A stretch of 64,000 nt of DNA from the NCBI GenBank assembly GCA_963695985.1, contig CAVOIC010000006.1:106580-170579 (forward strand), read 5' to 3'. Each line of letters starts with the position of its first letter. Position 1 is the first letter of the stretch. This DNA comes from DATBVX01 sp963695985 (GTDB lineage Bacteria > Pseudomonadota > Gammaproteobacteria > Steroidobacterales > Steroidobacteraceae). The notes beneath the pieces were generated by a model. The model did not search any database. It was not told the DNA's origin and worked only from the letters and a program-made list of their open reading frames with translations. Position numbers and translations under genes: made by a program. Positions 1 to 8,308 of the stretch are shown here, one piece after another.

Positions 1-339
1 CAGGGCGCCAAGGTAGTCGCGCGCGCATTGATGGACGCCGGCATGGAGGTGAAGTACACCGGGCTCAGACAAACGCCGGAATCGGTCACGCGCATTGCGT
101 TGGAAGAAGCGGCCGACGTGATCGCGCTCTCCAGCATGGCTGGCTCACATCTGCCGTTCTGTCGTAAGTTGAAGCCCCTGCTCGAGCGCGAGGGCCTCGG
201 CGAGAAGCTATGGATCATCGGTGGAAATCTGCCGGCAGGGGATCACGAGGCACTGCGTGCGCTGGGCTTCAAGGGCGTCTTTCCGACGGGCACGCGGCTT
301 GACGACATCGTCAACTTCATCAGGGCCAACGTGTCATGA
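1..339 (+). CDS. B12-binding small subunit of an acyl-CoA mutase (5' partial)
   Basis: This is the C-terminal part (112 codons visible) of a stand-alone cobalamin-binding subunit of the methylmalonyl-CoA mutase superfamily. It would hold adenosylcobalamin for the large subunit encoded next. The window edge cuts inside the expected DxHxxG cobalt-ligand loop: the reading frame opens with QGAKVVARAL, which normally follows that loop. The later B12-fold signatures are visible: a Ser-rich loop (ALSSMAGSH) and the GG nucleotide-tail motif (WIIGGNLPAGDHEAL). The stop overlaps the start of the large subunit by four bases (ATGA, 336-339), so the two are translationally coupled. Separate small and large subunits are typical of isobutyryl- and 2-hydroxyisobutyryl-CoA mutases rather than classic fused methylmalonyl-CoA mutases. 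The substrate cannot be assigned from this fragment. Confidence 0.85.
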   Translation, partial: QGAKVVARALMDAGMEVKYTGLRQTPESVTRIALEEAADVIALSSMAGSHLPFCRKLKPLLEREGLGEKLWIIGGNLPAGDHEALRALGFKGVFPTGTRLDDIVNFIRANVS

Positions 340-1953
340 ACCCGAAAGACCCATCCCGCGACCAGCTGCGAGGCGTGCGCAACGAGTCGGGCATCGAAAT
401 CGCGCCGCTCTACACAGCGGAAGACGTGGCGCGCACGGGAGGCACGGCCATGGTGGGGCTGCCGGGCGAATACCCGTTCACGCGCGGCATCCATCCGCTG
501 ATGTACCGCAGGCAGCCGTGGACGATGCGTCAGTACACGGGCTTCGGCAAGTCCTCGGAGACCAACAAGCGCTTTCATTACCTGATCGCCAATGGTCAGA
601 CCGGGTTGAACGTCGCCTTCGATCTGCCGACGCAGTGCGGCTACGATTCTGATGATCCGATGGCGGAGGGCGAAGTCGGGCGCGTGGGCATGGCGGTGGA
701 CACGCTGCGCGATTTCGAAACTGCCTTCGCGGGCATCGATCTCGACAAGGTCACCGTGTCGCATAACGATCAACGGCGCGGCGGCGATCCTGATCGCGAT
801 GTACCTCGCGATGGCCGAGAAGCGCGGCTACGACCTGAAGATGCTGCGCGGGACTGCGCAGAACGACATCCTGAAGGAGTTCATCGGTCGCGGAACCTGG
901 ATCTACCCGGTGGAGCCGTCGATTCGGCTGGTCGGCGACACGATCGAGTACTGCGCTAAACATGCGCCGAAGTACAGCCCGGTATCGGTGTGCGGATATC
1001 ACATTCGCGAGTCCGGAGCCGACCCCGCACAGGAGATCGCCTATGCCTTCTGCATCGCGAAGGCCTATGCCGACGATGTCCTCAGGCGCGGGCTGCCGAT
1101 CGACGAATTTGCCGGCCGGCTGTCGTTCAACTTCAACATCTTCGGCAACCTGTTCGAGCAGGTCGCAAAATTCCGCGCCGCGCGCGGGCTGTGGGCGAAG
1201 ATCATGAAGGAGCAGTACGGTGCCACCCGGCCGGGCTCGATGTGGATGCGGATGCTCGCGGGCGGCGGCGGCAGCGGACTCACCTTCGAACAGCCGGAGG
1301 TTAACATCGTCCGCGGCGCCTACTACGCGCTGATCAGTGCGCTCTCCGGTGCGCAGACGATGGCGCTGTGCTGCTACGACGAGGGCTACACGATTCCGTC
1401 AGAATACGCGCAGCGGCTGTCCCTGCGCACGATGCAGGTTCTAATCGAGGAGATGGGCCTGTGCGACACGGTCGATCCGCTGGCAGGTTCCTTCTACGTC
1501 GAGACGCTGACGAACCAGATGCGCAGGCGCATGGAAGAACACATGGCGGAGGTCGATGCGGGCGGCGGTATCGTCAAACAGATCGCCGACGGCACCATCC
1601 AGGCGCGCGTCTCGGCGCAGGCCTATGAGATGCAGCGCGCGATCGAGTCCGGCAAATTTCGCAAGGTGGGCGTGAATTGCTACCGCACCGAGGAAGCGTC
1701 ACCGGATGTCGAGTTCCACCCGTATGACGAGGCGGGCGCGCGCGAGCAGATCGAGAGCCTGAACAAGGTGCGCGCCGAACGCGACAGCGTGCGCGTGCTG
1801 GCCGCGCTCACCAGGGTGCGCGACGACGCGCGCTCCGGTGTGAACGTGATGCCGGCGATCATGGATGCGGTCAAGGCCTACGCGAGCGTCGGCGAGATCA
1901 CGCGCGAGCTCGTCGGCGTTTTCGGCCACCTGCGCGAGCCGGTGCGGTTTTAG
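336..1953 (+). CDS. Acyl-CoA mutase large (substrate-binding) subunit, frameshifted
   Basis: This is a TIM-barrel catalytic subunit of a B12-dependent carbon-skeleton mutase, about 539 codons once one frameshift is bridged. That length fits the separate IcmA/HcmA type. The first part (336 to about 761) reads through YPFTRGIHPLMYRRQPWTMR, RQYTGFG and GYDSDDP. The rest (from about 763) continues with TINGAAAILIAMYLAMAEKRG to the C-terminus. One extra base near 762 (between GTG TCG and ATA ACG) explains the break, and the protein is otherwise intact. The RQY motif near the N-terminus keeps the tyrosine of methylmalonyl-CoA mutases. However, the region at 1252-1281 reads MLAGGGGSGL where family members I know have H(S/T)QT(S/A)G, so the conserved catalytic histidine appears to be missing. 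It is therefore probably a divergent mutase, not an ordinary methylmalonyl-CoA mutase. Confidence 0.82.
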
Positions 1954-1969
1954 TTCAAGGGGAACGGCC

Positions 1970-2836
1970 ATGGCGGCGATCGAGCGTTACTGCGCGCCCA
2001 CCTCGCTGGAAGAGGCGGTCGAACTCCTGCGCTTCGGCGACGTCACGATTGTCGCCGGCGGCACCGATGTGATGGTGCAGTCGCAGATCGGCAAGCTGCA
2101 GTTCAAGCCGGTGCTGATGAACATCCGGCGCATTGCGGGCATGGGCGGCATTCGCGACGAGGGCCGCACGATTCGCATCGGCGCGCTCACCACGATGACC
2201 GAACTGCTCGACAGCGCCTTGGTGCGCGACCGGCTCAGCATCTTGCGGCAGGCGTGCGACCATTTCGCGAGTGACCAGTTGCGCAATGCCAGCACGCTCG
2301 GCGGCAACATCTGCAACGCGTCGCCGGCCGGCGATACGCTCGTGCCCCTGCTGGTGCTCAACGCGCGCGTGGTGCTTGCGAGCAAACCGAACGGCAGCGT
2401 CGAGCAGCGCGCGCTGCCACTCGCACAGTTCTTTGCCGGCCCCGGGCGAACGCATCGCCGGCCCGGGGAACTGCTAACCGAAATCGAGCTGCCCGCGCCG
2501 CCGCCGGGCTTTCACGGCACGTTCTTCAAGTTCGGCACCCGGCCCGCGCTCGACATCGCGACGATCTCGATCGGGCTCGGTGCGGTGCGCGACGGCCGCG
2601 TTCTGCGCGACGTGCGCGTAGCCTACGGTTCGGTTGCACCCACTCCGATGCGCGGGCCCCGCACCGAAGCGGCGCTCGAAGGCCGCACAGTCGACACGGC
2701 AACCATCGAGGCGGCGCTCAGCGCGGCCGCCGAGGAAGTGCACCCGATTTCCGACGTGCGCGCGAGCGACTGGTATCGAAGTGAGTTGATCCGCAACACC
2801 TTGCGCAGGATGCTCAACCATGTCCATCAAAGTTGA
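1970..2836 (+). CDS. Molybdenum hydroxylase FAD-binding (medium) subunit
   Basis: This 288-residue protein is the FAD subunit (CoxM/XdhB type) of a three-subunit xanthine-dehydrogenase-family enzyme. It passes electrons between the [2Fe-2S] clusters of the small subunit and an external carrier. The FAD-binding loop IVAGGTDVM lies near residue 28 and a second flavin motif, TLGGNICNASPAGD, near residue 107. The CO-dehydrogenase flavoprotein C-terminal domain follows. It lacks the cysteine-rich [4Fe-4S] insertion present in the second medium subunit of this window (49473-50472), so it is not of the 4-hydroxybenzoyl-CoA reductase type. I chose the ATG at 1970 because AAGGGGAAC lies just upstream and the usual N-terminus starts here; the open frame extends farther upstream without support. 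It overlaps the next gene by 17 bases. Confidence 0.9.
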   Translation: MAAIERYCAPTSLEEAVELLRFGDVTIVAGGTDVMVQSQIGKLQFKPVLMNIRRIAGMGGIRDEGRTIRIGALTTMTELLDSALVRDRLSILRQACDHFASDQLRNASTLGGNICNASPAGDTLVPLLVLNARVVLASKPNGSVEQRALPLAQFFAGPGRTHRRPGELLTEIELPAPPPGFHGTFFKFGTRPALDIATISIGLGAVRDGRVLRDVRVAYGSVAPTPMRGPRTEAALEGRTVDTATIEAALSAAAEEVHPISDVRASDWYRSELIRNTLRRMLNHVHQS

Positions 2837-3293
2837 AATCGGCTTCAAGTTGAACGGAGTGGCGTGCCGCATTTCGGTGCCGCCCGATCTGAGCACGCTG
2901 CGCATGCTGCGGGAGGAACTCGGCCTGACCGGCACCAAGTACGGTTGCGGCGAGGGCGAATGCGGCGCTTGTACGATCGTCGTCGATGGCGTCACGATGA
3001 ATTCGTGCCTGATGTTCGCCGCCGACTGCGATGGGCGCGACGTGGTAACGATCGAAGGACTGGCCGCGAGCCGGCGCGGGGAACGGCTGCGCGAGGCATT
3101 CGTCAAACACGGCGCCGTGCAATGCGGCTTCTGCACGCCCGGCTTCGTCGTGCAGGCCACGCGCTTCCTGGAAAAGCATCCGCAGGCGTCGGCCGCCGAG
3201 ATTCAGCGCGGCATCGAAGGAAACCTGTGCCGTTGCACCGGCTACTGCAAGATCGTTGAAGCCATCGCCGACGCGGCGCTGCCCGACCAGTGA
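2820..3293 (+). CDS. Molybdenum hydroxylase [2Fe-2S] small subunit
   Basis: This 157-residue protein is the iron-sulfur subunit (CoxS/XdhC-like) of the molybdenum hydroxylase encoded at 1970-5699. The N-terminal plant-ferredoxin-type domain has the first cluster motif GCGEGECGACT and a later cysteine in NSCLMF. The C-terminal four-helix domain has the second cluster motifs QCGFCTPG and CRCTGYC. All eight expected cysteines are visible. Length and domain order are standard for the family. The start codon lies inside the end of the FAD-subunit gene and the molybdenum subunit follows after 12 bases, giving a medium-small-large operon. It carries electrons between the molybdenum site and FAD in the cytoplasm. 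Confidence 0.93.
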   Translation: MSIKVEIGFKLNGVACRISVPPDLSTLRMLREELGLTGTKYGCGEGECGACTIVVDGVTMNSCLMFAADCDGRDVVTIEGLAASRRGERLREAFVKHGAVQCGFCTPGFVVQATRFLEKHPQASAAEIQRGIEGNLCRCTGYCKIVEAIADAALPDQ

Positions 3294-3305
3294 GGGGAAC
3301 CCATT

Positions 3306-5699
3306 ATGGCTGCAACTGATCCAGTCGTCGCGCCGCAATCGCTCATCGGCCAGCGCATTCCAAAGCTGGACGCGCCGGATAAGACGAGCGGCCGGACGCG
3401 CTATATCGATGACATCGACCTGCCGGGGCAATTGCACGCGCACATTCTGCGGTCGACGCAAGTGCACGCGAAGATCCGCTCGATCGATACGTCGGCAGCG
3501 CGCGCACTGCCGGGCGTGCACGCGGTGATCACCGCCCGCGACGTGCCGTGGCAGCGGCCGATCGGTGTGGCCAAGGATCACCTGCCGCTCAAGACCGATC
3601 GCGTGCGGAGCCTGCGCGACGAGATCGCCGCGGTAGCGGCCGACACGGTGGAGATCGCCGAAGCCGCGGTGAAATTGATCAAGGTCGACTACGAACCGCT
3701 GCCCATCCTGAGCGATCCACTCGATGCGCTGAAGCCGGACGCGCCGCTGATCCATCCCGAGCCGCGCGGTGAAGACGTCGGCCCGCATCTGAAGCCGGGC
3801 GCGCCGGTGGCCTTCACGGGCAAGCCGGACAATGTCGCGATGACGTTCGATTATGCGCAGGGGGACGTGGTCGCCGGCGAAGCTGAGTCCGACGTCGTGG
3901 TGGAAGACACGTTCAGGCTCCACTACGTGACGCACTGCTGCATGGGCGTGTCCGGCGTGATCGCCGACTTCGATCCGAAGGGCAATCTGCTGCTCTACTC
4001 GAACACGCAGGTGCCGTTCCTGCACAAACGCGAGTTCGCGGAACTCCTCGGCATCGATCCGGGGCGCATCCGCATCATCCAGCCGCCGATCGGCGGCGGT
4101 TTCGGCTCCAAGCTGGACATTTATCCCTTCGAGCCGATCGTGATCTTCCTCGCGCAGATCACGCGAAGGCCGGTGAAGCTCATGTTCACGCGCACGGAGG
4201 AATTCATCGCCTCCCCGACACGCCAACCGGTGCTCCTGAAACTGCGTTCGGGCTGCAAGCAAGACGGGACGCTCACGTTCCGTACCGCCGAGACGCTGCA
4301 CGACAATGGCGCCTACACCTCGTGGGGCGCGACGACGCCCTTCGTGATGATGCAGACGATCTCCTCGCTCTATCGCGTGCCACACTGCCAGTACCACACC
4401 AAGGCCGTGTACACGAACAACCCCTATGCCGGATCGTTCCGCGGCTACGGCAATCTGCAGGCCACCTTCGCGGTCGAAGCGCACATGGACAAACTGGCCG
4501 ATGCGCTCGGCATGGACCCGCTCGAGTTCCGCCTGAAGAATGCGCAGGACCCGGGCGAGGTCACGCCGCAGGGCATGCACTTCAAGACTTGCGGCCTCAA
4601 GCAGTGTCTGAGCACGGCGGCGGCGCGCAGCGACTACCAGCGCAAGCGGCGTGAGAACGCGGCACGCTGGCAGGACGGCAATCCGGTCAAACGTGGGGTG
4701 GGCATGGCCGCCATGCTGCACGTCGGCGGCGGCGCAAAGATCTATCCATCCGATGGCTGCGGCACGATCCTCAAGATCGACGACTTTGCGCATGTGACCC
4801 TCATCACCGGCGCGTCGGAGATCGGGCAGGGTTCGGAGACGGTGCTGTCGCAGCTCGTCTGCGAAGAACTCGGGCTGCCACTCGCCGCGGTCACGGTAGT
4901 CAACAACGACACCGACATCACGCCCTGGGACGTTGGCGTGCACGCCTCGCGCACGACTTTCATCGCCGGCAACTCGGCGATTGGTGCGGCGCGCCAGGCC
5001 AAGGCCAAGATTCTGGCGTCGGCGGCCGCGAAAAGCGGGCTGGCCGCGGAGGAGCTCGATCTCAAAGGCGGCCACGTGGTACGCAAGGCGGACGGCGAGC
5101 GCGTGATCGAGCTGGGCAAGTTCATCCGCTCGCTGCACTTCTCCGACAAAGCGCAACTCGTGATGACGACGTTTTATTACGAGCCGCCGAGCAAACACCA
5201 GGATAAGCAGTTCAAGGGCGATGTGTCCGCTGCCTACGCGTGGGCGTCGCAGGTCTGCGAGGTCGAGGTCGATACCGAAACGGGCATCGTGCGGCTCATC
5301 AAGGTCACGGGTGCGCATGACGTCGGCCGCGTGTTGAACCGTTTGGGCATCGAGGGACAGATCGAGGGCGGCGTGGTGATGGGGCAGGGCTACGCGCTCA
5401 CCGAGAACCTGATGGTCGAGGGCGGCATCACGCGTAATCCCAACTTTCGCGACTACAAGCTGGTAACTGCGCCGGAAATTCCAGAGATGGATATCTCGTT
5501 CATCGAAACGATGGACGGCGAGGGGCCGCAGGGCGCTAAGGGTGTCGGCGAGGCGCCGGCGATCTGCATCGCGGCGGCAGTCGCCAATGCGATTTACAAC
5601 GCGACCGGGACGCGCATCTACGCCGCGCCCTTCACGCCGGAGAATGTGTACCGCGCGCTTCACGGCGCTGCCGAGCCGGTGGCCTGGAATGCTGCATGA
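3306..5699 (+). CDS. Molybdenum hydroxylase large (molybdopterin-binding) subunit
   Basis: This 797-residue catalytic subunit of a xanthine-dehydrogenase-family enzyme binds the Mo-pterin cytosine dinucleotide cofactor and hydroxylates, or dehydroxylates, a small heterocycle, aldehyde or CoA ester. Visible landmarks are the N-terminal a/b hammerhead (KLDAPDKTSGRTRYIDDIDL), the cofactor motif PPIGGGFGSK near residue 263, the active-site loop AGSFRGYGNLQ near residue 376, a GASEIGQGSETVLSQ motif, and KGVGEAP near the C-terminus with the expected active-site glutamate. The AYxCSFR signature of true form-I CO dehydrogenases is absent, so CO oxidation is unlikely. It sits between a B12 mutase and a CoA-transferase, which suggests a CoA-linked catabolic substrate, but the substrate is unknown. 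The stop overlaps the next gene by four bases. Confidence 0.9.
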   Translation: MAATDPVVAPQSLIGQRIPKLDAPDKTSGRTRYIDDIDLPGQLHAHILRSTQVHAKIRSIDTSAARALPGVHAVITARDVPWQRPIGVAKDHLPLKTDRVRSLRDEIAAVAADTVEIAEAAVKLIKVDYEPLPILSDPLDALKPDAPLIHPEPRGEDVGPHLKPGAPVAFTGKPDNVAMTFDYAQGDVVAGEAESDVVVEDTFRLHYVTHCCMGVSGVIADFDPKGNLLLYSNTQVPFLHKREFAELLGIDPGRIRIIQPPIGGGFGSKLDIYPFEPIVIFLAQITRRPVKLMFTRTEEFIASPTRQPVLLKLRSGCKQDGTLTFRTAETLHDNGAYTSWGATTPFVMMQTISSLYRVPHCQYHTKAVYTNNPYAGSFRGYGNLQATFAVEAHMDKLADALGMDPLEFRLKNAQDPGEVTPQGMHFKTCGLKQCLSTAAARSDYQRKRRENAARWQDGNPVKRGVGMAAMLHVGGGAKIYPSDGCGTILKIDDFAHVTLITGASEIGQGSETVLSQLVCEELGLPLAAVTVVNNDTDITPWDVGVHASRTTFIAGNSAIGAARQAKAKILASAAAKSGLAAEELDLKGGHVVRKADGERVIELGKFIRSLHFSDKAQLVMTTFYYEPPSKHQDKQFKGDVSAAYAWASQVCEVEVDTETGIVRLIKVTGAHDVGRVLNRLGIEGQIEGGVVMGQGYALTENLMVEGGITRNPNFRDYKLVTAPEIPEMDISFIETMDGEGPQGAKGVGEAPAICIAAAVANAIYNATGTRIYAAPFTPENVYRALHGAAEPVAWNAA

Positions 5700-6917
5700 A
5701 GCGGCGCACCGTGCTCAGCATGGAGCAGGCGTTGTCGATGCCGTATGCGACGCTGCGCTTCGTGCAACTGGGCTGGCGCGTGATTCGCATCGAGGCGCAC
5801 GGGACGGGCCGGGGATTGCCTGGTGACCCGAACCGGTACATTGGCAGCCGCGTCGCCGATGACGACCGTCGCAGTTACTATGTCGCACCGAACGTCGGCA
5901 AGGAGGCGATTGCGCTGAACCTGAAGAGTGCCGAAGGTCGGGCCGTGCTCAAACGGCTGGTGCGCGAACTCGACGCCGACGTTTTCTGCTGCAACACCTT
6001 GCCGGAGCGCTATGTGCCGCTCGGCATCGACTATGCGACGCTGTCCTGCCGTGAAGCCGGATCTGATCTGGGCAGGCATCTCCGCGCTCGGCCCCGATTA
6101 TCCGGCAGTGCCGGGCTATGACCCGGTAATCCAGTCGATGGCGGGCTACGTCGAGTTGACCGGCGAGCCGGGCGGCATGCCGATGCTGTGCGGCGTGCCG
6201 GTGATCGATCTGAAGACGGGCGACGAGGTCTATGCCAACGTGATACTGGCACTCGCCGAACGCGCCGAAACCGGCCGTGGTCGCGAGATCCATGTGTCGA
6301 TGCTGCAGGCTGCCGCCTCGTGGCTGATCACGACGCTGCCACTGCTCGACTTCAACTGCGAACCCTGGGAAGTTGCGCGCGCCGGCAACGAGCATCGCAA
6401 GTTCGTGCCGACCAATCTCTATCCGGCGAGGGACGGCTATTTCTATATGGCCATCGGCAGCGACGTGCAGTGGCTCCGCCTGACTGAACTGCCGCGCTTC
6501 CGATCGCTCGCGACAGTGGAGCGCACGACCAACGAGGGTCGTATCCACGATCGCGCCGACCTGAAGCGCGCTATCACGGCGATCACCTCGATCGCCGCCA
6601 CCGAGGAGATCCTCGCGGACCTGCGCGCGGCCGCGATTCCGCACGCGCGGATCAACGGCGTCGCCGTCGTGCGCGACCTGGACGCGCTGCGCGAGCGGCT
6701 GACGAGCACCGTGATGCCGGGCGGCCAACGCGTCCGCATGCAGCCGCTGGCGGTGGACCTTCCGGGCACGTCGCGCGAGTTCGCCTTCCCGCCGAAATAC
6801 GGTGAACACACGCATCCGGTGCTGCATGAAGCGGGTTTTTCCGATGACGAGTGCAGCGCACTCGCGCAGGGCGGGGTGATTCCGCACGTGTGCGCGCAGC
6901 GAGGCGCGCGACGTTGA
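5696..6917 (+). CDS. CaiB/BaiF-family CoA-transferase, frameshifted
   Basis: This is a family III CoA-transferase of about 406 codons after bridging one frameshift. Such enzymes move CoA between carboxylic acids. The first frame starts at ATG 5696, overlapping the previous stop as ATGA, and contains the typical N-terminus (SMPYATLRFVQLGWRVIRIE) and NVGKEAIALNLKS near residue 63. The second frame continues with AVKPDLIWAGISALG, the catalytic-loop region GYDPVIQSMAGYVELTGE and NEHRKFVPTNLYPARDGY to the end. One extra T near 6047 joins ATLS to AVKPDLIW perfectly. Apart from that indel the protein looks complete for the family. It is translationally coupled to the molybdenum hydroxylase, so it probably activates or recycles the same substrate as a CoA ester. 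Confidence 0.85.
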
Positions 6918-6918
6918 C

Positions 6919-8133
6919 GTGATCCGCACTGCGCCGATCTGGACGAGCGGATTCCGGCCGTTCTTTCTCGCGGCCGCGGCCTACGGCCCGCTGGTGCTGA
7001 TGTTTTGGTTGGGCGCGCGTCTGGGGTGGTGGGCAACGCCGGTGGCGGGACTCACCTTGCCGCTGCTGCATGCACACGAAATGCTTTTCGGGTTCGCGGC
7101 GGCCCTGGTGTGCGGCGTGGTATTGACGGCGGTACCAAGCTGGTCCGGAGCGGCGGAATTGCGCGGTCTGCCGCTGGCATCGCTCGCGCTACTCTGGCTG
7201 GCCGGCCGTGCTTCGGTTCTCGGCGCGCCATTTCTCGAAGGACGATCGTGGGCTCCGCTTCTGAGCGGCCTGATTGACTGTGCGCTATTTCCGCTCCTGT
7301 GCCTGATGCTGCTGGCGACGATCAGGCGCGCGCGCCAGCGCTTGTTCTGGTGGACGCTGCCGCCGCTGGCAGCGTTCGCCGCTGCGAACATCGCATTTCA
7401 CCTTGCACTTGCCGACGGCTCGAACTCCGGTGCACAGCATGCATTGTTGCTTGGCGTCCACGCCCTGGCATTCCTGTTCACGCTCTATGGAGGGCTGTTC
7501 ATTCCGGCTTTTACGCGTCGCTGGCTGCACGAGCGCGGTGAGCATGCGGCCGCGATTCTCATGCCGCTGGAGTACGCCACCGCAATTGCCATGGTGGCGT
7601 TCGCGTGCGCCGACTTACTGGGCGCGTCACATGGCTGGATGATCGCGGCGGCAGGTGCGGCGGCGGTGGTGCAGGCATGGCGCTTCGCGCGCTGGCGCGG
7701 CTGGAAAACGGCAAGCGAGCCATTGCTGTGGTGTATACATCTCGGTTACCTCTGGTTGATCGCGGCGCTCGCGCTGCGTGCGGCGGCAGAGCTCATTCAC
7801 AACCTGCCGCAAGACGCCTGGATCCATGCGTTCACGGTCGGCGCCTACGGTATGCTGAAGATCGGGTTGATGACGCGCGTGGTACTCAGGCACACCGGTC
7901 GGCCGGTGCGCGTCGGTTGGTTGATGTCGTTCGCGTTTGCTATGGTGTTTGCCGCAGCGTCGCTACGGCTGGCGTACTCGGTGCACGAGTTGGGCGAATC
8001 GGCGCTTGTGGGCTCGGCGGTTCTGTGGGCTGCGGCCTTGCTCGTCTACCTCGCGCGCTTCGGTCCGCTTTTGTTGCGTCCCAGCTTGCACCGTCAGCGA
8101 TCTGATCGTCTGGCCAACCCTGCGCTCGCGTAG
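6919..8133 (+). CDS. nnrS: NnrS family haem/copper membrane protein
   Basis: This is a 404-residue polytopic membrane protein with about twelve hydrophobic segments. The conserved NnrS opening is visible (SGFRPFFLAAA), followed by the histidine-bearing LLHAHEMLFGF near residue 50 and further conserved histidines in later helices (RAAAELIHNLP, HAFTVGAYG near the C-terminal third). NnrS proteins contain haem and copper and protect against nitric oxide stress in denitrifiers. The gene starts at GTG 6919, one base after the CoA-transferase stop, so it is probably the last gene of the same transcript. That placement is unusual and may only reflect co-expression under denitrifying conditions. About 175 bases of convergent intergenic sequence follow. 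Confidence 0.9.
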   Translation: MIRTAPIWTSGFRPFFLAAAAYGPLVLMFWLGARLGWWATPVAGLTLPLLHAHEMLFGFAAALVCGVVLTAVPSWSGAAELRGLPLASLALLWLAGRASVLGAPFLEGRSWAPLLSGLIDCALFPLLCLMLLATIRRARQRLFWWTLPPLAAFAAANIAFHLALADGSNSGAQHALLLGVHALAFLFTLYGGLFIPAFTRRWLHERGEHAAAILMPLEYATAIAMVAFACADLLGASHGWMIAAAGAAAVVQAWRFARWRGWKTASEPLLWCIHLGYLWLIAALALRAAAELIHNLPQDAWIHAFTVGAYGMLKIGLMTRVVLRHTGRPVRVGWLMSFAFAMVFAAASLRLAYSVHELGESALVGSAVLWAAALLVYLARFGPLLLRPSLHRQRSDRLANPALA

Positions 8134-8308
8134 CGGATGACCACTCGGCCAGAGACGCGCGCAGCATTCCATGAATGCCGCGCGAGGGCGAGCGGCCGCG
8201 GATGTTTGTGCGCGCGCATGTCGTCGCGCACACGTGCGTGCTGTCCCTCGAGTCCGCAGACTCGCTAGGGCTTACGACATTTTTCGATTCACGCGATCGA
8301 TGCGGCCG

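Noticed and set aside
336..1953. Calling the mutase a standard methylmalonyl-CoA mutase
   Set aside because: The catalytic histidine block is replaced by a glycine-rich stretch and the subunits are separate, so only acyl-CoA mutase is supported.
2814..5663. Long open frame (949 codons) on - opposite the molybdenum subunit
   Set aside because: Its Arg/His/Asp-rich product has no recognisable domain and mirrors a conserved gene on +. It is an artefact of high GC.
3306..5699. Calling the first molybdenum enzyme a CO dehydrogenase
   Set aside because: The active-site loop reads SFRGYGN rather than AYxCSFR, so CO oxidation is not supported.
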